Part shown: positions 1 through 5,152 of the stretch, one piece after another
Position numbering within the stretch: position 1 is the first letter of the stretch
How the letters are laid out: each line of letters begins with the position of its first letter
Source: Flavobacteriaceae bacterium
GTDB taxonomy: Bacteria; Bacteroidota; Bacteroidia; Flavobacteriales; Flavobacteriaceae
Reading direction: 5' to 3'
DNA: 8,510 nucleotides
Assembly (NCBI GenBank): GCA_002687665.1
Contig: NZAX01000079.1
Span: forward strand, 1-8,510
Position numbers and translations under genes: made by a program
The notes under the pieces: generated by a model
The model's input: the letters and a program-made list of their open reading frames with translations, nothing else
Database searches by the model: none
What the model was told of the DNA's origin: nothing

Positions 1-1469
1 CCGATACCTTTACTCAGTATACCACCAGTGCTCTTGATAAGATTTCCCGTGCCCTTAACAACATTACCAGCAGCACCAAGTCCAGCACCAAGTACAGACT
101 TACCACCTTTAAGAACTGCACTAGCACCACCAGCAAGTCCCTTGCCAGCACCTGCAAGAGCTTTGCCAAGGTTAAAGTTTAAGATACCACTCTTAGCAGC
201 ACTTGCTAAGGTACCGACAAGACCCTTAGCACCCTTAGCAATACTTAAAATTTGTCCAGGTAATGCCTTGAAAATCTTTGCCAGGGAAAGAATTGGTTTT
301 ATTTTTAATTTACTCAGACTGGCGAACAGATCCTTGAGGGCTTTACCAGAAGCAATGTTACCAATACCAGTTCTAATGTTTCTACCAGCACGGAAGAAAC
401 CACCTGCTTCATCTGCAAGACTACCAGCACCACGTGCAATGTTTGGGAAGGGACGACCTGCGGTGCGGAGAACACTTGCATCCTGAGCACCAGTGATGCC
501 CTGCATAAACAACGTACCCTGCTGCTTGATAGCACCAGCAGTGTTTACAAGTTTACCTTTAGCATTAGCACCACCACCGACAAGTCTTTGGAACCTAGAA
601 GCAACACTCTTGCTAGGATCACCAGTACGTGCTGCTAATCTAGCATCAAATAAAATTTCATCAAGACTATTCTTAAGACCTCCAAGTGTAAAACCTTTGG
701 TTTTTACTGGACTCCTTGCAATAGTATCCAACCCATCAGTGGCAGCATCGAATGCTCTACCACCTGCTCTCGCAGTAGTAGTGGCAGCTTGACCAGCAGT
801 GTTCCTAACAGTCTGTCTTATACCACCTGGCGATCGATCTCGGAAGCGATTCCACAGAGCACTACGAACTGCTGCACCATCTTTAAGCTTGGACATCTTC
901 TTAGATGTCGCAAGACCCATACCAATGTTACCAATGCCAAAGGCACTGAACCCCGCAATGGGGGTCATTAAATTCCTTAACTTACCATACTCAATGGCAA
1001 CTCGCCTGCCAAAGTTTTGTAACTTAACGTCTGCTGTTTCTAAAGCATTAGCAAGACCTTCGACACCATCAGCAAGGACACCAAGGATAGCATCCGACTG
1101 TGTTATAGCAAGAGTAAGAGCACCTGCGGCACCAGCAGCAAGCAGTGCCTTCTTTAACTTCTCGAAGTCCAGACCCTTCTTACTACCACCTTTCTTTGCA
1201 AAGGGGTTAGAAATTTTGGGACCTGCTTTACGCTGCTTCTCAATCGCAGTTTCTTGGGCAGTGAACTTGCCCCTAGAAATCATCTTGTTTTCTAAGGCAA
1301 GACGAGAACGCTGAAGTTTAAGCGTCTGCGTCTGCAGATTTACCAGATCGTTAAGAAGAGCGTTAGTAACCATCTGCTGCTTCACAGAAGCAGCTTGGAT
1401 TTTAACAAGATCAGTGTTAGCAGATCCCGTCAGCGGATTATTCTTATACTTACTGGTGTCTAATGCCAT
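1..1469 (-). CDS. Large Gly/Ala/Lys-rich tail protein, probable tape measure (5' part; runs off the window)
   Basis: An open frame of 489 codons starts at ATG 1469 and is still open at base 1, so the C-terminal part is missing. Residues 15-65 are a long heptad-like helix rich in Leu, Gln and Lys, probably a coiled coil. Residues 107-140 are a hydrophobic Ala/Leu stretch, and from about 180 on the chain is basic and Gly/Ala-rich; residues 433-489 have a glycine-zipper look. No enzyme motif is visible. The start overlaps the stop of the preceding gp51-like gene by one base (TAATG). Size, composition and position directly after the gp26/gp51 pair fit a tail tape measure protein, which sets tail length and is ejected ahead of DNA. 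I see no clear sequence match to T4 gp29, so the role is inferred from context. Another large internal tail or baseplate protein is the alternative. Confidence 0.65.
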   Translation of the reverse strand, partial: MALDTSKYKNNPLTGSANTDLVKIQAASVKQQMVTNALLNDLVNLQTQTLKLQRSRLALENKMISRGKFTAQETAIEKQRKAGPKISNPFAKKGGSKKGLDFEKLKKALLAAGAAGALTLAITQSDAILGVLADGVEGLANALETADVKLQNFGRRVAIEYGKLRNLMTPIAGFSAFGIGNIGMGLATSKKMSKLKDGAAVRSALWNRFRDRSPGGIRQTVRNTAGQAATTTARAGGRAFDAATDGLDTIARSPVKTKGFTLGGLKNSLDEILFDARLAARTGDPSKSVASRFQRLVGGGANAKGKLVNTAGAIKQQGTLFMQGITGAQDASVLRTAGRPFPNIARGAGSLADEAGGFFRAGRNIRTGIGNIASGKALKDLFASLSKLKIKPILSLAKIFKALPGQILSIAKGAKGLVGTLASAAKSGILNFNLGKALAGAGKGLAGGASAVLKGGKSVLGAGLGAAGNVVKGTGNLIKSTGGILSKGI

Positions 1470-1657
1470 TACCTGTTAGCTTTTAGCTGTTGCTGCTGTA
1501 GCTTTTCTTCTTCCAGGTGCGCCAGCAGGAGAGCGATGTAAACATCTCTTTCCCAAGGCATCATCCCTTCGATCTCTGCTAGGTTATATTTATGGTGCTG
1601 CATCAAAGAGAAGTTTGTCCTAAAATAGTTTTCAAGACTATTGTAAGACATACTCAC
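1469..1657 (-). CDS. 51: gp51-like baseplate hub assembly protein / tail chaperone partner
   Basis: A 62-codon gene whose product resembles the short gp51-type proteins of cyanophages; in T4, gp51 (much longer) is a catalyst of baseplate hub assembly. Recognisable features are a Tyr/Phe-rich N-terminus, a central acidic segment followed by MPWERDVYIALL (residues 33-44), and a Glu/Gln-rich helical tail ending LQQQQLKANR. The frame opens at GTG 1657, overlapping the gp26 stop as GTGA; ATG 1651 is an equally possible start and gives 60 residues. Neither start has a properly spaced Shine-Dalgarno. The gene lies in the -1 frame relative to gp26 and can be entered from it by frameshift at 1660-1666, so it may be expressed mainly as the C-terminal extension of gp26, like lambda T in G-T. 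The stop overlaps the next start by one base. Confidence 0.7.
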   Translation of the reverse strand: MSMSYNSLENYFRTNFSLMQHHKYNLAEIEGMMPWERDVYIALLLAHLEEEKLQQQQLKANR

Positions 1658-2367
1658 CCGAAAAAAGATGCAAGACCCTCCAGTGTATACTCACACTCTG
1701 CTTTAGTATTAGGATTAATAACCGAGAAGGTGTGGGTAAGTTTAGGCATATTGCTGAAGAATTCCTGAACAGATTCAAACTGTTTAGAAGTCAGACTCTC
1801 CAAGAAACCAACCAATTCTTTTCTAGAAGAATTTGCTGCTTCGTATACATCTTCACCATCAATAATCTGATCGATGCAGTCAGCGATGAGTTCAAATACT
1901 TGATCAGGACTCTGCTCCTGTTGAGCAAAGTTATTCTTGATGAATTGATCCAGAGAAGGATACTTCATCTTCACAGTGATGTCATCATTGATATACACAG
2001 AGTCGCTGTGGTCATCAGGTTTGACAACTTTAATTTCATTCAGATCGATTGCAACATCAACCTGTGTTTCGTTGTCATCAGTGCAAGTAACTTTAAGTTC
2101 CAGTTCTTCGCCAACTGACTTAGAACGAATCATAAGAAACAGATATTCGAGATCGAACATCGCAAGTTTCTCAACTTTTAGTCTACTAACAATACAACCC
2201 TTAAGAAGATCAACAATAGCTTGTTGAATTTGTTGTTCATCTTCTGATTCCATTGCTACGAGAAGAACTTTTTCTTCCTTAACTAGGAAGGGTCGGTACT
2301 TAATCGTTTGTCCAGTAGAAGGAAGCTCACACTGGTAAGTGGGCACCTCAAGCTTTGGTAAAGGCAT
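1654..2367 (-). CDS. 26: gp26 baseplate hub subunit (T4 baseplate family; probable tail chaperone)
   Basis: A 237-residue protein of the T4 gp26 family (T4 gp26 is 208 residues). Family features visible are KYRPFLVKEEKVLL (residues 23-36), the block FDLEYLFLMIRSKSVGE (71-87), a helical acidic middle, FFSNMPKLTH near 203-212, and a C-terminal LEGLASFFG. In T4 gp26 is needed for baseplate hub assembly; proteins in this position in other long-tailed phages act as tape-measure chaperones. It is the first gene of a late unit with gp51 and the putative tape measure, 34 bp downstream of gp54. A CTAAATA late box lies 22 bases before ATG 2367; no good Shine-Dalgarno is visible. The last codons TCT TTT TTC GGG TGA contain a candidate -1 slippery site that would extend the protein into gp51. 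Confidence 0.85.
   Translation of the reverse strand: MPLPKLEVPTYQCELPSTGQTIKYRPFLVKEEKVLLVAMESEDEQQIQQAIVDLLKGCIVSRLKVEKLAMFDLEYLFLMIRSKSVGEELELKVTCTDDNETQVDVAIDLNEIKVVKPDDHSDSVYINDDITVKMKYPSLDQFIKNNFAQQEQSPDQVFELIADCIDQIIDGEDVYEAANSSRKELVGFLESLTSKQFESVQEFFSNMPKLTHTFSVINPNTKAECEYTLEGLASFFG
1660..1666 (-). promoter_or_regulatory. Candidate -1 ribosomal frameshift site joining gp26 to gp51
   Basis: Read on the minus strand, T TTT TTC lies at 1666-1660 in the zero frame of gp26 (TCT TTT TTC), an X XXY YYZ heptamer six bases before the gp26 TGA. After a -1 slip the next codons are CGG GTG AGT ATG, which is the gp51 frame, giving a fusion of 236 + 63 = 299 residues. GGAGGG at 1681-1676, nine bases upstream, is placed like the internal Shine-Dalgarno that stimulates dnaX frameshifting. 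A weak 6-bp AU-rich hairpin (stem 1642-1637 with 1629-1624) lies 17 bases downstream, rather far for a stimulator. The signals are seen; the function is inferred by analogy with lambda G/G-T. Confidence 0.6.
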
Positions 2368-2389
2368 AGTGAGTTCAGTTCAATACTAT

Positions 2390-2396
2390 TATTTAG
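2390..2396 (-). promoter_or_regulatory. Late promoter box (CTAAATA) for gp26-gp51-tape measure
   Basis: CTAAATA on the minus strand lies in the 34-bp gap after gp54, ending 22 bases before the gp26 ATG at 2367. It resembles the T4-type late -10 element (TATAAATA). The distance to the start codon matches the other two intergenic boxes in this window (23 and 25 bases), which supports a real promoter. No -35 element is expected for late promoters read by gp55. Confidence 0.65.
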
Positions 2397-2401
2397 AGCG
2401 G

Positions 2402-3169
2402 TTAGTTAAAGAGGTTCCCCATATCATTTGTGAACGAACTGAATGCTCGCCCAACGTTTCCTATCGCACTGCTAAGTGATGCTGGATTAGATGTGCGGAT
2501 GTTATTTGATTTACTTTTTAAATTCTTACGGGCGTCTTCAAACTGTACTTCAAATCTTTCGTAGTACAAATTGACAGTACACTTCATTAGTGTAGCAGCA
2601 CCTGCGTCTAGTGGAACAGCATCAATAGCATAAGGATAGCATTCTGTAAAGAAGTATCTTAAACTTCTACCTTGCTCAGAGTATCTCTTGCCAGGTTCAA
2701 ACTTATCAACTGCAATAGTTGTCTGATAACTATCAGGATAAGATAGTCTAGTAAATCTATTGCGATTCCTCTGAGGAATAGAAGACATCTCATCAGGGAT
2801 GACTTGTGTCTGTCCGAACTGAGATTTCTCTTGGAAGATTTTATCGAACCAAGCGTGGAAAACTTTCAACGCTGTCATATTACCATCACAAACAAATGAC
2901 AGTGACAGATCGTTGTACATCTTCATCGTCGGATACTTCATACTGTGACCAGTATAATATCCATTGACCTGAGAGGTCGCTGCTTGCACACTAGGAAGTG
3001 CTACGTTATCACAGAAGATCTCTAGCGTCCTCTGATCAGGAACGTTGCTACCAAAACCTTCCAGTCCCAAACGATCTAGGGACGGGATAACAACACGAAA
3101 AGAATTGGACTTTGCAATTCCTCCACCGCGTGCTATCTGTTCCTGTACTTTTTGGTATAGATTCGCCAT
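2402..3169 (-). CDS. 54: gp54-like baseplate tail tube initiator (gp19/gp54 tube family)
   Basis: A 255-residue protein with a T4 tail-tube type fold. An N-terminal SNSFRVVIP strand (21-29) is followed by the conserved FCDNVALPS segment (52-60), GYYTGHSMKYP (70-80), NDLSLSFVCD plus a helix around FHAWFDKIF (86-112), and a C-terminal FTECYPYAIDAVPLDAGAAT (174-193) leading into the LYYERFEVQF strand (201-210). The last 40 residues are Ser/Asn-rich and probably flexible. In T4, gp54 (320 residues) sits on gp48 and starts polymerisation of the gp19 tube. The gene precedes gp26 in the same direction and diverges from gp4. Start ATG 3169 has no clear Shine-Dalgarno but lies 25 bases after an ATAAATA box. 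A second gp19-like tube protein is the main alternative, since tube and initiator share a fold. Confidence 0.7.
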   Translation of the reverse strand: MANLYQKVQEQIARGGGIAKSNSFRVVIPSLDRLGLEGFGSNVPDQRTLEIFCDNVALPSVQAATSQVNGYYTGHSMKYPTMKMYNDLSLSFVCDGNMTALKVFHAWFDKIFQEKSQFGQTQVIPDEMSSIPQRNRNRFTRLSYPDSYQTTIAVDKFEPGKRYSEQGRSLRYFFTECYPYAIDAVPLDAGAATLMKCTVNLYYERFEVQFEDARKNLKSKSNNIRTSNPASLSSAIGNVGRAFSSFTNDMGNLFN

Positions 3170-3176
3170 CTAAATA
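3170..3176 (+). promoter_or_regulatory. Late promoter box (CTAAATA) for gp4-198aa-gp48-gp53
   Basis: CTAAATA on the plus strand directly abuts the gp54 start codon and ends 23 bases before gp4 ATG 3200. The sequence is the same as the box before gp26. It is the only good promoter-like element upstream of the plus-strand block. Transcription starting about six bases downstream would place the gp4 Shine-Dalgarno at the very 5' end of the message. Confidence 0.65.
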
Positions 3177-3180
3177 GGCT

Positions 3181-3187
3181 GGAAGGA
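3181..3187 (+). promoter_or_regulatory. Shine-Dalgarno of gp4 (GGAAGGA), unusually distant
   Basis: GGAAGGA lies 12 bases before ATG 3200, longer than the usual 5-9. No alternative in-frame start lies closer to it. The long spacing may follow from the opposing ATAAATA box packed between it and the start codon. Confidence 0.5.
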
Positions 3188-3194
3188 TACGTTT

Positions 3195-3201
3195 TATTTA
3201 T
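3195..3201 (-). promoter_or_regulatory. Late promoter box (ATAAATA) for gp54, overlapping the gp4 start codon
   Basis: The minus strand reads C-ATAAATA at 3202-3195, 25 bases before the gp54 ATG at 3169. It matches the T4 late -10 consensus closely. Two bases of the gp4 start codon (3200-3201) lie inside this box, so it overlaps the opposing gene. Confidence 0.65.
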
Positions 3202-3640
3202 GGCGTACTCGGGGCAGTACAAACCAGTGAACTACCAAAAGTATAAGGGCAATCCCAGTAGAATCTTTTACAGATCATCCTGGGAACTTATGTTTATGAA
3301 GTACTGTGATCGTGAAGATAATGTAATCGAGTGGGGTAGCGAAGAGATCATTATACCATATCGTTGTCCCACTGACGGTAGAATACATAGGTATTATCCC
3401 GATTTCTATTTGAAAGTGAGGGACAAAGATGGTTCTCTCAAAAAATATATTGTCGAAGTAAAACCTAAGAAGCAGACCAAACCTCCTGCTCAACCCAAGC
3501 GTAAAACTAAAAAGTTTATGCAAGAGACGTTTACCTTTATGAAGAACACTGCCAAGTGGAAGGCAGCGAAAAACTACTGTGATGATAGAAGAATGGAGTT
3601 TCTAATTCTCACGGAGGATCATCTTGGAATCAGTCTTTGA
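3200..3640 (+). CDS. 4: gp4 head completion protein (PD-(D/E)XK nuclease-like)
   Basis: A 146-residue protein close in length to T4 gp4 (150 residues), which acts on filled heads before tail joining and is described as a head completion nuclease. Visible nuclease-type residues are E29 in RSSWELMFMKYCD, the PD pair P67-D68 in RYYPDFYLKV, and E86-V-K88 in YIVEVKPKKQ, in the order E...PD...ExK expected for the TnsA/PD-(D/E)XK fold. A basic Lys/Pro stretch (87-105) and a helix with W120, K121 and K124 follow, then a hydrophobic strand EFLILTED (133-140). It is the first gene of the plus-strand late block and overlaps the next gene by 17 bp. The start is supported by the N-terminal MAYSGQYKP pattern typical of the cyanophage proteins and by GGAAGGA upstream. 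Confidence 0.85.
   Translation: MAYSGQYKPVNYQKYKGNPSRIFYRSSWELMFMKYCDREDNVIEWGSEEIIIPYRCPTDGRIHRYYPDFYLKVRDKDGSLKKYIVEVKPKKQTKPPAQPKRKTKKFMQETFTFMKNTAKWKAAKNYCDDRRMEFLILTEDHLGISL
3613..3617 (+). promoter_or_regulatory. Shine-Dalgarno deciding a TTG start
   Basis: GGAGG inside the end of gp4, six bases before TTG 3624. It is the best Shine-Dalgarno in the plus-strand block. The next in-frame ATG is at codon 30 (3711) and would remove the conserved-looking N-terminal helix, so TTG is preferred. Confidence 0.65.
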
Positions 3641-4220
3641 AAAATTAGAGAAAGCGCAAGACGGTAAAGATAGATCTGCATCCTGGTGGCGTTCAGCATC
3701 CAAGAATGCAATGCGCAGTGCGTTAGCAGATGGCACCAAGGAAGCTGTTCTTCTCAATGAGGTTGGCAACGATGATGATCTCAATCAAGTCAGAAGAACA
3801 CCTAGGGAGGGTACCATAGTCTTATTTGAATACGATGCCAAGACTACGAAGCAGAAACTAGCTTACTACGATCAGTTACCACTGGTAGTAGTTCTGGAAG
3901 TAAAGACAGATCATTTCTGGGGAGCGAACCTACATTATATCAGTCCGAAGAAGAGAATAAAAACTCTTAGCGCACTCCTCAGCAATAAGATAGATGTACC
4001 TCGGAACATCATCCATAAATATAAAAAAAGTGATGTGAAAAACGCCAATCTTTTTATTGAGATTGACGAAAATGATTGGGACTCAGCGATCCATCTACCA
4101 CTAGAGCAATTTGTTTCTGCTGTTGGTAAGATAGAAGTACCTGTTCTCTCCAAAAAAGTCTGGTTAAAGTATGATGCCCTTGCAAAATATAGGTTCAGAG
4201 CGAAACGCAAAGTGTCCTAA
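3624..4220 (+). CDS. Conserved-looking phage protein of unknown function between gp4 and gp48
   Basis: A 198-residue protein I cannot assign. The start is TTG 3624, chosen because GGAGG at 3613-3617 lies six bases upstream; this makes it overlap gp4 by 17 bp. The N-terminus (1-60) is polar with WW at 21-22. The core has REGTIVLFEYDAKT (61-74), then YYDQLPLVVVLEVKTDHFWG (81-100) and ANLHYISPKKR (101-111), a pattern of tyrosines, prolines and G-x-NLHY that looks like a conserved structural domain. Residues 120-198 are mixed helix and strand with a basic tail (RFRAKRKVS). No signal peptide or membrane segment is visible. Its stop overlaps the gp48 start by one base (TAATG), so it is co-translated with tail and head-completion genes and is probably a virion assembly factor. 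A relation to T4 gp2-type DNA end protectors is possible but unproven. Confidence 0.75.
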   Translation: MESVFEKLEKAQDGKDRSASWWRSASKNAMRSALADGTKEAVLLNEVGNDDDLNQVRRTPREGTIVLFEYDAKTTKQKLAYYDQLPLVVVLEVKTDHFWGANLHYISPKKRIKTLSALLSNKIDVPRNIIHKYKKSDVKNANLFIEIDENDWDSAIHLPLEQFVSAVGKIEVPVLSKKVWLKYDALAKYRFRAKRKVS

Positions 4221-5152
4221 TGGCAATTCTCGACGCACTTACAAGTAAATCATCGTTAAGGTTTCCTGCTGATAAGGTAGAGGACTTTGATGACTATATG
4301 ATGTTCACTGTGTATGAATATCAACCTCCTTTCCGTAAAGCAAAGTGCATCGGTGAAGCAGGTGGTAGTCTTTATGGTGGTAGATACGCTGACTATGATG
4401 TAACTGGTTTTGGTGGTGGCGAACTATCGCAGTCACCATACAAGAATATGATTCTCTATATGCCTGAGGACATCAGGGATAGTCACTCTAGAGCGTGGGG
4501 TGATGTTCGTATGGGTAACCTTGAGCGTGCTGGTCTACGTATGGCTGGTTCCGCAATCGATGCTGCACCAGATATATTAACTCAAGGTGCTGGAGGTATA
4601 TCAAATACCTTAAAGAGTATGATGCCTGGTAATCCTAGAGAGCAAGGCAAAGCATTAGCAAAGTCACTAGCAATTAATGCTGGTGCATCGATGACTGGTC
4701 TGCAAGCTAACGCAGTTGCTGGTGGTCTTACAGGTACGATTCTCAATCCAAACATAGAAGTTATGTTTGATGGTGTTGGTATGAGAACGTTCCAATTCAA
4801 TTGGAGTTTAGTACCACGCAACGCTAGAGAATCTAAGATCATTCAAGAAATGATCTGGCAATTTAAAAAGTCATCTGCACCTTCGATGGAAGCAGATGGT
4901 TGGTTTATGAAAGTCCCCTATGTATATAAAATCCAGTACAAGCAGGGTTCTAAGGACAATCACTGGTTAAATAAGATGAAGGCGTGCGCCTTACAAAACA
5001 TCTCTGTTAGTTATACAGGAGCAGGTTCTTATTCCACAATGGAAGATGGTGCTCCCACCTCTGTGCAAATGTCACTATCGTTCAAAGAACTCAAGATGGT
5101 GATCTCCAATGACTTCGGTGACAAATTCAAGTACGGAACACAATACTACTGA
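4220..5152 (+). CDS. 48: gp48 baseplate tail tube cap
   Basis: A 310-residue protein of the T4 gp48 family (T4 gp48 is 364 residues). In T4 it binds the baseplate hub and, with gp54, forms the platform on which the tail tube polymerises. Visible features are an N-terminal RFPADKVEDFDDYMMFTVYEY strand region (14-34), a Gly/Ala-rich helical insertion (about 100-172) without large hydrophobic blocks, then the family core NPNIEVMFDGVGMRTFQFNW (176-195) and LVPRNARESKIIQEMIWQFK (197-216). C-terminal beta strands include VSYTGAGSY (263-271) and TSVQMSLSFKELKMVI (280-295). This core resembles the tube fold. The start ATG 4220 overlaps the previous stop (TAATG) and the stop overlaps the gp53 start (TGATG), with no strong Shine-Dalgarno, so translation is probably coupled. 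Confidence 0.85.
   Translation: MAILDALTSKSSLRFPADKVEDFDDYMMFTVYEYQPPFRKAKCIGEAGGSLYGGRYADYDVTGFGGGELSQSPYKNMILYMPEDIRDSHSRAWGDVRMGNLERAGLRMAGSAIDAAPDILTQGAGGISNTLKSMMPGNPREQGKALAKSLAINAGASMTGLQANAVAGGLTGTILNPNIEVMFDGVGMRTFQFNWSLVPRNARESKIIQEMIWQFKKSSAPSMEADGWFMKVPYVYKIQYKQGSKDNHWLNKMKACALQNISVSYTGAGSYSTMEDGAPTSVQMSLSFKELKMVISNDFGDKFKYGTQYY

Noticed and set aside
1..260. Repeated CCAGCA/CACCAG motifs on the plus strand, looking like a DNA repeat array
   Set aside because: They are irregular and explained by Gly/Ala codons (GGT, GCT) of the tape measure frame on the other strand; no constant period or spacer was seen.
314..535. 73-codon minus-strand frame
   Set aside because: It is a different-frame shadow inside the tape measure gene, with Val/Leu/Ser low-complexity composition.
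28..1314. Several Pro/Ala-rich plus-strand open frames of 60-171 codons
   Set aside because: They lie antisense to the long minus-strand tape measure frame; their composition is the mirror of its Gly/Ala/Lys-rich codons, and they lack Shine-Dalgarno sequences and operon context.
1478..1488. Small AGCT-aaa-AGCT hairpin just before the tape measure start
   Set aside because: The stem is only four pairs with a three-base loop, inside the end of gp51; too weak to call.
1732..2227. Plus-strand frames of 128 and 83 codons opposite gp26
   Set aside because: gp26 on the minus strand is a recognisable family member over its whole length; these are antisense shadows.
4582..4842. 86-codon minus-strand frame opposite gp48
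   Set aside because: It is antisense to the clear gp48 core and isolated, with no neighbours on that strand.
4967..4973. TTAAATA on the plus strand inside gp48
   Set aside because: It matches the late box only partly, lies deep in coding sequence and is not near a start codon.
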